A DNA stretch of 39,313 nt from Amphritea sp. (lineage in GTDB: Bacteria; Pseudomonadota; Gammaproteobacteria; Pseudomonadales; Balneatricaceae): NCBI RefSeq assembly GCF_016744155.1, contig NZ_JADGEW010000032.1, forward strand, positions 4,002 through 43,314. Reading direction: 5' to 3'. A program made the translations under genes and the position numbers. Position 1 is the stretch's first letter, and each line of letters begins with the position of its first letter. Positions 21,089 to 29,998 of this stretch are shown here, piece after piece. The notes beneath the pieces were generated by a model. The model was given only the letters and a program-made list of their open reading frames with translations. It was not told the DNA's origin and made no database searches.

Positions 21089-21640
21089 ATGTCGAAAATT
21101 AAAGTTGGTGGATGGCAACAAAAAAGCCAGGAGACCGTCTACGAAAACCCCTGGATACAGGTTCAACATGAAGAGGTAATCCGCCCCAATGGAACCGAAG
21201 GGATTTATGGCGTAGTTCACTTTAAGTCACACGCTATCGGCATAATTGCGCTCGACGATGATGACAATACCTGGCTGGTCCGACAGAGCCGTTACCCCAA
21301 TAATGAAACCACTATAGAAATACCTGAGGGCGGCGGCCCATTAGATGAACCGCCACTTGAAGCGGCCAAACGGGAACTGCTAGAAGAAACCGGTTTAACC
21401 GCAGAGCATTGGCAACCCTTTATGGAGTTAAGAACCTCCAACTCGGTCACCGATGAGATCGCCTTTATTTTTCTGGCAACCGGCCTCAGCCAGGGTAAAC
21501 AGCAACTGGAAGACACCGAAGATATCGAACTGATAAAAATCAAAACAACCGAAGCCATTGAGATGGCCATTAACGGAGAGATCACTGACGCCATGTCGGT
21601 TGCAGCGTTACTGAAGCTAGCATTGCTCCGCCGGGGCTAG
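21089..21640 (+). CDS. Nudix hydrolase, probably ADP-ribose/ADP-sugar pyrophosphatase type
   Basis: This 183-residue protein has a complete Nudix box, GGGPLDEPPLEAAKRELLEE with the closing TGL, holding the catalytic Glu residues. The N-terminal part (WIQVQHEEVIRPNGTEGIYG) and the SNSVTDEIAFIFLA segment after the box resemble ADP-ribose pyrophosphatases. I chose the ATG at 21089 because the family N-terminus begins near MSKIKVGGWQ. The 13 extra residues encoded upstream look unrelated. It follows thyA on the same strand and may share its transcript. The exact substrate cannot be told from the sequence. Confidence 0.85.
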   Translation: MSKIKVGGWQQKSQETVYENPWIQVQHEEVIRPNGTEGIYGVVHFKSHAIGIIALDDDDNTWLVRQSRYPNNETTIEIPEGGGPLDEPPLEAAKRELLEETGLTAEHWQPFMELRTSNSVTDEIAFIFLATGLSQGKQQLEDTEDIELIKIKTTEAIEMAINGEITDAMSVAALLKLALLRRG

Positions 21641-21735
21641 CATTTCGACAGATGTTAGCGCCTCTTCACGCCCCCCTTATCACAGCAGATTCTATATCTG
21701 TATCTATGCGAAACCACTGACTAGCCTACGCCAAC

Positions 21736-22533
21736 TTAACCCCGTGTTTCTGCTGTATTGTTCCGATAGGCCACCACCAGCAGCACAGCTCCCAGCACAA
21801 TCATCGGCAACGACAATAGCTGCCCCATGGTCATCCAGTCCAACGCAACAAAACCCAGCTGGACATCCGGCTGACGGAAGAACTCAACACTCGAACGAAA
21901 GAGGCCATAAAGAATCAGAAACAATGCTGACACTGCCATTTTAGGCCTGGGTTTCGATGAATAGAACCAGAGAACCGTAAACAGCACTACACCTTCAAGA
22001 GCAAATTCGTAGAGCTGCGAAGGATGGCGCGCCAGCATATCGCCAGCACGGGGAAAGATAACCCCCCAACTCTGATCCGTAGGACGCCCCCAAAGCTCTC
22101 CACCGATAAAATTACCTACCCGTCCCGCACCAAGCCCGATTGGAATCAGTGGCGCAACAAAATCACCGATATCAAAATAACTTTTCTTATACTTATGGGA
22201 GAAGTAGCCGATCGCAGCTATCACACCTAACAACCCTCCATGAAAAGACATCCCTCCTTCCCAGACAGCAAACAGCCATAGCGGGTCATCAAGGAACTGA
22301 CCAAAGTTATAAAACAGCACATACCCAAACCGGCCACCCAACACCACACCGACAGCACCCAAGAAAATCAGATCCGACACCTGATCTTCGGTCCAGCCAG
22401 AACCCGGACGACGGGCCCGCTTCCCCCCCAGATACCAGGCGGAGGCAAAACCAACCAGATACATCAGCCCATACCAGTGAATTTTCAGTGGTCCAAGCGC
22501 CACCGCTATCGGATCAATCTCATGAACCCACAT
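21736..22533 (-). CDS. lgt: Prolipoprotein diacylglyceryl transferase
   Basis: This inner-membrane enzyme transfers diacylglycerol from phosphatidylglycerol to the lipobox Cys of prolipoproteins, the first step of lipoprotein maturation. The protein is 265 residues with about seven membrane segments. The conserved residues are present: HWYGLMYL near the N-terminus, the active-site His in FHGGLLG, the Lgt signature [14 protein letters not shown] and the Arg in [12 protein letters not shown]. An ATG four codons upstream (22545) has its AAAGG directly abutting the codon. The ATG at 22533 has AGG at 4 bases and matches the family start, so I prefer it. Confidence 0.95.
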   Translation of the reverse strand: MWVHEIDPIAVALGPLKIHWYGLMYLVGFASAWYLGGKRARRPGSGWTEDQVSDLIFLGAVGVVLGGRFGYVLFYNFGQFLDDPLWLFAVWEGGMSFHGGLLGVIAAIGYFSHKYKKSYFDIGDFVAPLIPIGLGAGRVGNFIGGELWGRPTDQSWGVIFPRAGDMLARHPSQLYEFALEGVVLFTVLWFYSSKPRPKMAVSALFLILYGLFRSSVEFFRQPDVQLGFVALDWMTMGQLLSLPMIVLGAVLLVVAYRNNTAETRG

Positions 22534-22647
22534 CTGACCTGTCATCCTTTTTTACTAGAAAACTGCGCAATCCGCGCATCCTAGAATAGATATATTAAAG
22601 TTTTTGGTTTTAAATAAAGCCGATATGATACCAGCTGAGAGACCACT

Positions 22648-23421
22648 GTGTGCCTGATTCTATTCGCCTATAACTACCATCCAGACTACAAGCTGATTCT
22701 GACAGCAAACCGGGACGAGTTCTATGCCCGGCCAACACGGCCGATGCAGTTTTGGCCAGAACAAAGCAACCTAGTGGCAGGCAAAGATCTGGAACAGGGA
22801 GGCACCTGGCTGGGGCTGACTAGTCAGGGTCGTTTCTCAGCATTGACCAATCACAGAGATGGCCGTCGACAAAAACAGGGCGAACGCTCCAGAGGTAACC
22901 TTCCATTAGAGTTTCTGCTCAGCGAGCAAAGCTGTGAAGCTTTTATCCGCTCGACATCACTCGATGCGTTTGATGGTTTCAACCAGCTGATCGATGATGG
23001 CAATCAGCTCTGCTATCTTTCGAATCGCAGCGAACCTCTACAACCGATTCCGGCGGGAATACATGGCATTAGCAACGCCGTATTCGACACACCCTGGCCC
23101 AAACTTGAAGCCCGCAAAGCCGCACTAAAAAGCTGTATCGATAGCGGCGAGCTGAGCAGTGATAAGCTGATTCAATTGATGGCCAACACCGACACTTTTC
23201 CTGACTCTTTGCTGCCGGATACCGGCGTCACCCCCGATTTTGAGCGCATGATCTCAGCCAGTTTTATTCGCTCGGAGAATTACGGCACCCGAGCAACCAC
23301 AGCGCTGTTGATTAAACACAACGGGGAAGCAGAGATAGTCGAGCAGAACTACGATAAAAAGGGCACAACCGAACGCAACAGCATCCGGCTCATGCTGAAA
23401 CAGATAATCAATCAGGAATAG
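22648..23421 (+). CDS. NRDE family protein (TANGO2-like)
   Basis: This 257-residue protein begins MCLILFAYNYHPDYKLIL, with the NRDE motif in ANRDEFYARPT at about residue 20. The conserved Cys2 and the GGTWLGLT and FSALTNHRD segments match the NRDE/TANGO2 family (DUF833). Its biochemical role in bacteria is not established; eukaryotic TANGO2 has been linked to heme and lipid metabolism. The start is GTG at 22648, which puts Cys at position 2 as in the family. The last 14 bases overlap the 3' end of ptsP on the other strand. It is divergent from lgt. Confidence 0.88.
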   Translation: MCLILFAYNYHPDYKLILTANRDEFYARPTRPMQFWPEQSNLVAGKDLEQGGTWLGLTSQGRFSALTNHRDGRRQKQGERSRGNLPLEFLLSEQSCEAFIRSTSLDAFDGFNQLIDDGNQLCYLSNRSEPLQPIPAGIHGISNAVFDTPWPKLEARKAALKSCIDSGELSSDKLIQLMANTDTFPDSLLPDTGVTPDFERMISASFIRSENYGTRATTALLIKHNGEAEIVEQNYDKKGTTERNSIRLMLKQIINQE

Positions 23422-25687
23422 TCGGACGCGTAAGCTGACCCAGACCTAAATCCATCAGCGTCTGACGTAGCTTCATATGGATCTTATCCACATTATCCAT
23501 AACAATAATCTCGCTGAGCAGCTCTCTTGCCTGCTCAAAACTGATACCGCGAAGGGCAAATTTCACTTTCGGCAGATTGGTCGCGTTCATTGAGAGAACA
23601 TCATAACCCATCGCCATCAAGAGAATAGCCCCTCCGGGATCGGACGCCATCTCACCGCAAATACTCACCGACACATTCTCTTTATGGGCTTCCAGCGCGA
23701 TAAACTGCAGCGCTTTCAGAACTGCCGGATGGTATGACACATAGAGACCCGCAACCCGTGGATTATTTCGGTCAACCGCCAGCAAATACTGAGTCAGGTC
23801 GTTAGAACCCACAGAGATGAAGTCAACCCGACGCGCAAAACGACGCACCTGATAGACCGCAGCAGGTACTTCAATCATCACACCGATAAGCGGCTGATTG
23901 ATGGCATAGCCCTCTTCCCGCAGCTCTTCCACCGCCTGAGCGATCAATTTTTTAGAATCATCCACTTCCTGCACATTGGTTACCATCGGCAGCATTATGC
24001 GCAGATTATCTAACCCTTCAGCAGCCCTCAACATGGCACGAATCTGTACGATAAAGATCTCCGGATGATCCAGTGTTACCCGAATACCCCGCCAGCCGAG
24101 AAAGGGATTGTCTTCTACAATCGGAAAGTATGGCAACGGCTTATCACCACCAATATCCAGGGTCCGCATCGTTACCGGACGAGGCGCAAAAGCTTCTAAC
24201 TGTTGCCGGTAAGTATCTGTCTGATCCTGCTCACTGGGGAAAAAATCCCGAATCATAAAAGGAATTTCGGTACGGTAGAGACCGATCCCTTCCGCCCCCC
24301 GCTCCAGTGAACGGGCAACATCAGTGACCAAACCCGTATTAACCCAGAGTGGCATGCGATAGCCATCGGTAGTTTCCGCAGGTAGATCTTTCAGCCCCTC
24401 AAGCCCAGCGTTGACTTCATTCTCTTCGCGGATAATATCCTGATAGCACCGGGACAGATCGTCTGAAGGGTTAACAAAAACCCGACCGGAGTAACCATCG
24501 AGGATTACTTTTAATCCCTCTATGCGGGTATATGGCAGGTCAACGACCCCCATTACGGTCGGAATACCCATAGAACGGGCTAAAATAGCAGCATGGGAGT
24601 TACCCGAGCCGTTCACTGACAGTAAACCTATCAATTTCTCCGTGGGCACTTCACCCAGCATGGCAGGCGTCAATTCGTCAGCAACCAGAATGGTATTTTC
24701 AGGAAACACTATTTCAGACAGCGCCGGGCCAGACTCCTGCAAACAGGTCAGCATCCGCCTCCCCAGGTCTCGAATATCGCTTGCCCGCTCACGCAAATAG
24801 GGGTCATCCATCAATGAGAACTGATGAACATGCTCGCCAATGACTTTTTTTAAGGCGCCCTGAGCCCAGCTACCCTGCTTAATTTGAGCGATCACCTCGC
24901 CTGCCAAGGCGTTATCATCGAGCATACGAATGTACACATCGAACAGCTCGCGCTCTTCACTACGCAACCGCTTAGCCAGACTACGCCCGACCTTTTTAAT
25001 ATCCCGACGAACCTGAGACAGGGCTTTCTTAAATTTAGCAACTTCTGCTTTGATATCATCAATCTGACGATCGGGCACGCCATCCAGATCCGCCAGTGGA
25101 GTCATCACCACCGCAGGCCCTATAGCGACACCGATACAACCTGAGACCCCTTCGAACTTGCGGTCTGATTCGGTCTTATTGTGCTCAGAGATACGATTAA
25201 TCGAGCCCGTTGCTTCAGCATGGGCAATCACCCCGGCTAACTGCGCCGACATGGTCACCATAAAAGCCTCTTCAGACTCATCAAACTTACGAATCAATTT
25301 CTGCTGCACCACCAAAACACCTAACAGGGTTCGGTGGTGAATGATCGGCACCCCAAGAAAAGCATGAAACTTTTTCTCACCGGTACCTTTTAGATAAGCA
25401 AATGCGCTGTGAATAGAGGCATTTTCAAGGTTGATCGGCTCAGCACGCTTTGCCACCATCCCGACAATACCTTCACCCAGCGAGAGTGATACCTGGCCTA
25501 CCGATTTTTGATTCAACCCCTGTGTCGCCATCAACACATAACGCTCACGGGCCTGATCAAGCATGTAGATAGAACATACATCTGTGCGAATGGCACGCTG
25601 CACTCGTCGGACAATAACATCCAGCACCGACTCCAGGTCCGGTGCGGCGTTAACCTCCTGCACAATCTTACGCAGCGTTTCCAACAT
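23408..25687 (-). CDS. ptsP: Phosphoenolpyruvate-protein phosphotransferase PtsP (enzyme I-Ntr)
   Basis: This 759-residue protein has an N-terminal GAF domain (about 1-155) followed by enzyme I modules. The phosphorylated His365 lies in NGSGNSHAAILARSMG, and the C-terminal PEP-binding barrel contains GSNDLTQYLLAVDRNN and the catalytic Cys in SICGEMASDP. It starts the nitrogen phosphotransferase chain (EI-Ntr to NPr to EIIA-Ntr), which has regulatory roles. The GAF domain senses glutamine or alpha-ketoglutarate in studied homologues. It begins 7 bases after rppH, so the two form an operon, as in E. coli and Pseudomonas. Confidence 0.96.
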   Translation of the reverse strand: MLETLRKIVQEVNAAPDLESVLDVIVRRVQRAIRTDVCSIYMLDQARERYVLMATQGLNQKSVGQVSLSLGEGIVGMVAKRAEPINLENASIHSAFAYLKGTGEKKFHAFLGVPIIHHRTLLGVLVVQQKLIRKFDESEEAFMVTMSAQLAGVIAHAEATGSINRISEHNKTESDRKFEGVSGCIGVAIGPAVVMTPLADLDGVPDRQIDDIKAEVAKFKKALSQVRRDIKKVGRSLAKRLRSEERELFDVYIRMLDDNALAGEVIAQIKQGSWAQGALKKVIGEHVHQFSLMDDPYLRERASDIRDLGRRMLTCLQESGPALSEIVFPENTILVADELTPAMLGEVPTEKLIGLLSVNGSGNSHAAILARSMGIPTVMGVVDLPYTRIEGLKVILDGYSGRVFVNPSDDLSRCYQDIIREENEVNAGLEGLKDLPAETTDGYRMPLWVNTGLVTDVARSLERGAEGIGLYRTEIPFMIRDFFPSEQDQTDTYRQQLEAFAPRPVTMRTLDIGGDKPLPYFPIVEDNPFLGWRGIRVTLDHPEIFIVQIRAMLRAAEGLDNLRIMLPMVTNVQEVDDSKKLIAQAVEELREEGYAINQPLIGVMIEVPAAVYQVRRFARRVDFISVGSNDLTQYLLAVDRNNPRVAGLYVSYHPAVLKALQFIALEAHKENVSVSICGEMASDPGGAILLMAMGYDVLSMNATNLPKVKFALRGISFEQARELLSEIIVMDNVDKIHMKLRQTLMDLGLGQLTRPTIPD

Positions 25688-25694
25688 GCAGTGC

Positions 25695-26198
25695 TTACTC
25701 CTTTATGTACCAGCCACCCAGGACCAGCCGTGTCAGCTTAGGCGACAGCTCACGCATCGCCTTACGATAAACATCCCGTTTAAACGCAACCACTTGCCCC
25801 AAAGGATACCAATAGCTTACCCAACGCCAGCCATCAAACTCAGGGGAATCTGTTGAATCAATCTCTACTGCACTGTCGTCACTTAACATTCGCAGCAGAT
25901 ACCACTTTTGTTTCTGTCCTACACATACAGGATGGGAATGGTGCCTAATCATTCGTTTGGGCAGTCGGTACCGCAACCAGCCTCGGGTTACAGCGATAAC
26001 CTCAACATCTTCAGGTGTGAGGCCAATCTCTTCTTTAAGTTCCCGATACATCGCCTCTTCCGGCGACTCTGACGCATTGATGCCCCCTTGAGGGAACTGC
26101 CATGCATTCTGGCCAATACGTCTTGCCCACAGCACCTGACCCATCGAGTTAGCCAGAATGATACCGACATTCGGCCTGAACCCGTCTGAATCTATCAC
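25695..26198 (-). CDS. rppH: RNA pyrophosphohydrolase
   Basis: This 167-residue Nudix enzyme removes phosphates from the 5' end of primary transcripts and triggers RNase E-dependent decay. The N-terminus [13 protein letters not shown], the segment WQFPQGGI and the Nudix box [20 protein letters not shown] match RppH of E. coli closely. The start is GTG at 26198, with AAGGA 7 bases upstream. The rppH-ptsP order is conserved. The HAD gene on the other strand starts 137 bases away. Confidence 0.96.
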   Translation of the reverse strand: MIDSDGFRPNVGIILANSMGQVLWARRIGQNAWQFPQGGINASESPEEAMYRELKEEIGLTPEDVEVIAVTRGWLRYRLPKRMIRHHSHPVCVGQKQKWYLLRMLSDDSAVEIDSTDSPEFDGWRWVSYWYPLGQVVAFKRDVYRKAMRELSPKLTRLVLGGWYIKE

Positions 26199-26273
26199 GG
26201 TGAAGTCCTTAGAAAATCTTTTCGCTATTGTTCCATAATTTCAGGTACTTCAGCAAATAGCACGGAGAAACAA

Positions 26274-26302
26274 TTGCCTCCTCTGCGGTGAGCCTCTATC
26301 CT
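26274..26302 (+). promoter_or_regulatory. Predicted promoter of the HAD phosphatase gene
   Basis: TTGCCT (26274-26279) and TATCCT (26297-26302) have 17-base spacing. The start point would be near 26309, just upstream of the GGAG Shine-Dalgarno at about 26325. This supports the TTG start at 26336, because the upstream in-frame GTG at 26288 would lie inside the promoter. Confidence 0.4.
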
Positions 26303-26335
26303 AAGCGCTCTTTTTATACCCTTGGAGATGTTAAA

Positions 26336-26989
26336 TTGAGCCTGGCAATTTTCGATCTGGATAACACCCTGCTGAATGGCGACAGTGATCACGCATGGGG
26401 CGAATTTCTTTGCGAGAAAGGGGTCGTAGACAGCGAGTTTTATCGTCAATCAAACGATTATTTTTACCAGCAGTACAAAGCAGGCACCCTAGATATCCAT
26501 GAGTTTCTTGAGTTTGCACTGAAGCCACTGGCTGATAACGAGCCGCAAGCACTAACAGCGCTTCACCGGGAATTCATGGAGATAAAAGTCGCTCCCATGA
26601 TGCTAAAAAAAGCGATCACACTACTTCAGAAGCACCGGGACCAGGGCGATTATCTACTTATCATCACCGCTACCAATCGCTTCGTTACCGGCCCAATAGC
26701 CGAGCTATTAGGCGTTGACGACACTCTCGCGACAGAACCTGAACTGATTGATGGCCGCTACACTGGCAAAGTTGCTGGCACCCCCTGTTTCCAGGCGGGA
26801 AAAGTAGAACGACTCAATAGCTGGCTTACAGAGACTCAGCATTCTTTAGAGAATAGCTATTTTTACAGTGATTCTATCAACGACAAACCACTTCTGGACC
26901 GGGTCACCAACCCAGTAGCCGTCGACCCGGATGAACTCTTAAAACAGGCTGCTGTAGAGAATGGCTGGCCGGTAATCAGCCTTCGCTAA
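26336..26989 (+). CDS. HAD-superfamily phosphatase, SerB-like subfamily IB
   Basis: This 217-residue hydrolase has the nucleophile motif FDLDNTLLNGDSDHAWGEF at the N-terminus, motif II in LIITATNRF and motif IV in YSDSINDKPLL. The HAD-IB subfamily contains phosphoserine phosphatase and histidinol-phosphate phosphatase; the substrate here cannot be assigned. The start is TTG at 26336, 8 bases after GGAG and matching the family N-terminus M(S/R)LAIFDLDNTLL. A longer frame from GTG 26288 adds 16 unconserved residues. The same gene lies next to rppH-ptsP in Pseudomonas. A strong terminator follows. Confidence 0.88.
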   Translation: MSLAIFDLDNTLLNGDSDHAWGEFLCEKGVVDSEFYRQSNDYFYQQYKAGTLDIHEFLEFALKPLADNEPQALTALHREFMEIKVAPMMLKKAITLLQKHRDQGDYLLIITATNRFVTGPIAELLGVDDTLATEPELIDGRYTGKVAGTPCFQAGKVERLNSWLTETQHSLENSYFYSDSINDKPLLDRVTNPVAVDPDELLKQAAVENGWPVISLR

Positions 26990-27012
26990 AGCCGATAACC
27001 AGCACACCCAAC

Positions 27013-27045
27013 AACGCCCCACACTGATCAATGGGGCGTTTTTTT
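27013..27045 (+). terminator. Intrinsic terminator after the HAD gene
   Basis: A perfect 9-bp stem AACGCCCCA/TGGGGCGTT (27013-27021, 27032-27040) with a 10-base loop ends in a run of seven T residues, beginning within the stem. Confidence 0.9.
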
Positions 27046-27059
27046 GTGCCCATTAACCT

Positions 27060-27082
27060 CTGACTATTAACAAAATAGTCAG
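27060..27082. repeat. 8-bp inverted repeat upstream of the CBS gene, possible operator
   Basis: CTGACTAT and ATAGTCAG form a perfect 8-bp inverted repeat separated by 7 bases, about 75 bases before the CBS start codon. It lies after the preceding terminator, so it is in the promoter region of the CBS gene. It could bind a dimeric regulator or be a short hairpin. No regulator is identified. Confidence 0.4.
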
Positions 27083-27158
27083 TTCTAATTGGTGAAATCA
27101 CTATTTTACTGCAAGACTGTGAGTAAGCACTTTTAATAACAAACAGGAGGCGAAGACG

Positions 27159-27563
27159 ATGATACTGATTAAAGACATCATGTCTGGGAACCTTACTCCA
27201 CTCACTGAAGAGATGTCTCTGCCTCAGGCAGTAGATCACCTGATGACCAGTAATATGCTCGGCCTTCCTGTAGTGGATAATAACAAACGACTCACAGGCT
27301 TTCTTTCTGAACACGACTGTATCCCTTACCTACTTGGCGATAGCTACCATTGCGATAGCCACGTTTTAGTGAAGGATATGATGCAACGGGATCCATTAAC
27401 GGTGAAACCGTCCAATACCGTACTGGAGCTGGCCCAGATAATGGCGACCAATAAACCAAAGATCTATCCAGTGGTTGAAAACGGTATTCTGGTCGGCTTG
27501 GTTAAGCGTGGGCAAGTCATGGCGGCACTCAATCAGCAACTAAAACAGTGCCGCGTGGCCTGA
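27159..27563 (+). CDS. Stand-alone two-CBS-domain protein
   Basis: This 134-residue protein consists almost entirely of two CBS domains, roughly residues 1-60 and 70-130. Characteristic stretches are LPQAVDHLMTSNMLGLPVVD and VLELAQIMATNKPKIYPVVE. CBS pairs usually bind adenosine nucleotides and regulate a partner; no partner domain is fused here. A perfect GGAGG lies 9 bases before the ATG. It is a single-gene unit between two terminators with an inverted repeat upstream, so its own regulation is likely. The function is unknown. Confidence 0.85.
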   Translation: MILIKDIMSGNLTPLTEEMSLPQAVDHLMTSNMLGLPVVDNNKRLTGFLSEHDCIPYLLGDSYHCDSHVLVKDMMQRDPLTVKPSNTVLELAQIMATNKPKIYPVVENGILVGLVKRGQVMAALNQQLKQCRVA

Positions 27564-27591
27564 CAGCGAGCACTAAAGAGATCACAAAGAC

Positions 27592-27618
27592 AAAAAATGC
27601 GCCCTAGGCGCATTTTTT
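27592..27618. terminator. Bidirectional terminator between the CBS gene and tas
   Basis: A 12-bp perfect inverted repeat with a GC-rich core TGCGCC/GGCGCA, a 3-base loop, A6 before it and T6 after it can terminate transcription from both sides. It sits between convergent genes. Confidence 0.85.
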
Positions 27619-27633
27619 ATAGCCGCTCTACGT

Positions 27634-28671
27634 CTATGGGCAGGGATTAGAGAAACGAGTACCAATCACTTCTATCTCTGCCAGCACCTCGTCTGAGAGT
27701 TTGAGATTGGTCGAGCCAATATTACTCTTCAGCTGCTCCATTGTGGTCGCACCAATAATATTACTCCCGACAAATGGACGACCGTTAACAAACGCCAACG
27801 CCATCTGAGCCGGGTCAAGACCGTGATCCCGCGCCAGCTGTACATACGCAGCGGTCGCTTGCAGGCCAGCCTCGGTCAAGTAGCGCGAGAACCGGGGAAA
27901 CTGATTAATCCGTGCCTGCGGCCCCGCACTGCCATCCAGATATTTACCGCTCAACGTACCGAACGCCAACGGCGAGTAGGCCAGAAGATCGACCTCTTCA
28001 CGCAATAGCACCTCAGTCAGCCCCACCTCATCCTTACGGTTTAGCAAGTTATAAGGATTCTGTACTGAAACCACCCGGGGCAGCCCCAACGCCTCAGCAT
28101 AACTGAGAAACTTCATCACTCCCCAGGGCACCTCATTAGAGAGACCCACGTAGCGAATTAACCCTTCATCAACCAACTCTTTGAGCGCTTCAAGCGTTTC
28201 CAGAATAGGCGTTCCGTCCGTCTCCGGCTGATGTTGATAATTCAGCTGACCAAAAAAGTTAGTTGCCCGTTCAGGCCAATGCAGTTGATAGAGGTCGATA
28301 TAATCTGTCTGTAAACGCTGCAGACTAGTGGTGATCGCTGCTCTGATATTAGCCTTATTAAGACGCACGTCCGGGCGGATATGTTGAGCCATCTCTGCGG
28401 GACCGGCCACTTTAGTGGCAATAATCAGCTGATCCCGGTTACCCCGGGCCTTTAACCAACTACCGATATACTGCTCCGTACGCCCCTGAGTTTCAGCCAT
28501 TGGGGGAACGGGATACATCTCCGCCGTATCAATGAAGTTGATCCCTTGAGCCACCGCATAATCCAGTTGTTCATGAGCTTCAGCTTCACTATTCTGCTGC
28601 CCAAAGGTCATCGTTCCCAGACAGAGACGACTGACATTCAGATCACTACCACCGAGCAATTTACAGTCCAT
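27634..28671 (-). CDS. tas: Tas-like NADP(H)-dependent aldo/keto reductase
   Basis: This 345-residue protein matches the length and sequence style of E. coli Tas, including GTMTFGQQNSEAEAHEQLDY and AEMYPVPPMAETQGRTEQY. The aldo/keto reductase tetrad is Asp48, Tyr53, Lys87 and His131 (in YQLHWPER). The C-terminal NADP-binding part includes GATTMEQLKSNI. The physiological substrate of Tas is not known. The ATG has a GGGGG-type Shine-Dalgarno. It follows rlmI after 22 bases and may be cotranscribed with it. Confidence 0.88.
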   Translation of the reverse strand: MDCKLLGGSDLNVSRLCLGTMTFGQQNSEAEAHEQLDYAVAQGINFIDTAEMYPVPPMAETQGRTEQYIGSWLKARGNRDQLIIATKVAGPAEMAQHIRPDVRLNKANIRAAITTSLQRLQTDYIDLYQLHWPERATNFFGQLNYQHQPETDGTPILETLEALKELVDEGLIRYVGLSNEVPWGVMKFLSYAEALGLPRVVSVQNPYNLLNRKDEVGLTEVLLREEVDLLAYSPLAFGTLSGKYLDGSAGPQARINQFPRFSRYLTEAGLQATAAYVQLARDHGLDPAQMALAFVNGRPFVGSNIIGATTMEQLKSNIGSTNLKLSDEVLAEIEVIGTRFSNPCP

Positions 28672-28693
28672 TATTCCCCCTTATCATATCTGC

Positions 28694-29884
28694 TTACGCG
28701 GTTGGCAACAGCCGAACAAAGTATGACTTAAGATAATCGGTTTCCACAATCGCCGGATGGATCGGGTGATCTGCACCCTGATGACCCTGATCAAAGATCT
28801 GCGCCTGACGTTCGACCGTGCGACTTTCTGAACGGATAATATCCACCAGCCGCTCCCGCTGCAGATGCATCGAGCAGGACGCAGAGATCAATATGCCGTT
28901 CTTTGCCACCAACCGCATCGCCAGTTGATTAATCCGCTTATAGGCTTGTTCACCATTACGGATATCCTTACGCCGTTGAATAAAGCCGGGCGGATCAAGA
29001 ATCACCACATCGAACTTTTCATTCTCTTCCAAGAGCATTTTACAGCCTTCAAACGCATCGCCCTTGATCGTTGTAAAGCGCTCTGCGCCACCATTCAGGG
29101 CGGCATTCTGATCCGCCACATTCAAAGCAAACTCGGAGGCATCAAGACAGGTTACATGCTCAGCTCCCGCCGCCAGCGCCTGCACACCCCAGCCACCGAT
29201 ATAGCTAAACAGGTCCAGCACCCGCTTACCCTTCACATGTTGCTGCATCCGGGCCCGGTTGTCCCGATGATCATAGAACCAACCGGTTTTCTGTCCCGTA
29301 TGTACCGGCGCAAGGAACGGCACGCCGTTCTCTTCGAACGGTACCAGTTCAGGCACTTCACCAAAGGCGACTTCAGAGTAGCTTTCCAGCCCTTCGGTCT
29401 GACGCATTTTGCCATCATTGCGGAATAAGATGCCTTGTGGCTTAAATACTTTCTCCAGCGCCGCAACGATATCCTCTTTGAACAACTCCATCCCTGCGGT
29501 AGAGATCTGTACCACAAAGATATCAAAGAACCGATCGATCACTAGCCCGGACAGACCATCGCTGTCACCAAAAATCAACCGGTAGCAAGGCTTATCAAAA
29601 CAAGCTTCACGCAGAGACAGGGCGATATTCAGTCGATGGACAATCAGGGAGCGATCCAACGGAATCTTTACGTCGCGACTGAAAAGACGCCCACAGATCA
29701 ATGTATTAGGGTTCACATAGGCCAGCCCTACCGGCTTACCACTGGAGCTCTCAACCACTACCTGCTCACCGGGCGTAAACTGCTTCAGCGGGGTCAGCTT
29801 AATATTGACTTCGTTGCTGTAGATCCAAACATGACCACCACGAAGACGCTTATCAGCACCGGGATTCAAACGTAATTGTTGCAA
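28694..29884 (-). CDS. rlmI: 23S rRNA (cytosine1962-C5)-methyltransferase
   Basis: This 396-residue protein has an N-terminal PUA domain (about 1-75) and a C-terminal Rossmann methyltransferase. The SAM-binding motif is VLDLFSYIGGWGVQALAAGA, the DPPGF motif IV is present, and the catalytic Cys is in SASCSMHLQRERL. The family modifies C1962 of 23S rRNA. The start is TTG at 29884, 8 bases after AAGG; no ATG occurs near the family N-terminus. It precedes tas on the same strand. Confidence 0.9.
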   Translation of the reverse strand: MQQLRLNPGADKRLRGGHVWIYSNEVNIKLTPLKQFTPGEQVVVESSSGKPVGLAYVNPNTLICGRLFSRDVKIPLDRSLIVHRLNIALSLREACFDKPCYRLIFGDSDGLSGLVIDRFFDIFVVQISTAGMELFKEDIVAALEKVFKPQGILFRNDGKMRQTEGLESYSEVAFGEVPELVPFEENGVPFLAPVHTGQKTGWFYDHRDNRARMQQHVKGKRVLDLFSYIGGWGVQALAAGAEHVTCLDASEFALNVADQNAALNGGAERFTTIKGDAFEGCKMLLEENEKFDVVILDPPGFIQRRKDIRNGEQAYKRINQLAMRLVAKNGILISASCSMHLQRERLVDIIRSESRTVERQAQIFDQGHQGADHPIHPAIVETDYLKSYFVRLLPTA

Positions 29885-29944
29885 AGAAAGTTACCTTCAA
29901 GGTTACATTTTTTTTAATCGGACTTAGCACAGTATAGCCAGAGT

Positions 29945-29979
29945 CCAGAAAACAGAAAGCCCCGCCAGTGGCAGGGCTT
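29945..29979 (-). terminator. Terminator after gcvTH
   Basis: A 10-bp stem with one G-U pair (29970-29979 with 29957-29966) and a 3-base loop is followed by a T-rich but interrupted tail. It lies 20 bases after the gcvH stop and marks the end of the gcvTH unit. Confidence 0.65.
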
Positions 29980-29998
29980 AGTGGCCAAGACGTCGTTA

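Noticed and set aside
22140..22589. 149-codon plus-strand frame opposite lgt
   Set aside because: Low-complexity His/Pro/Gln/Thr-rich translation typical of the reverse strand of a membrane-protein gene.
26288..26335. GTG start for the HAD phosphatase
   Set aside because: The codon lies within the predicted promoter and has no Shine-Dalgarno. The 16 extra residues do not resemble the family.
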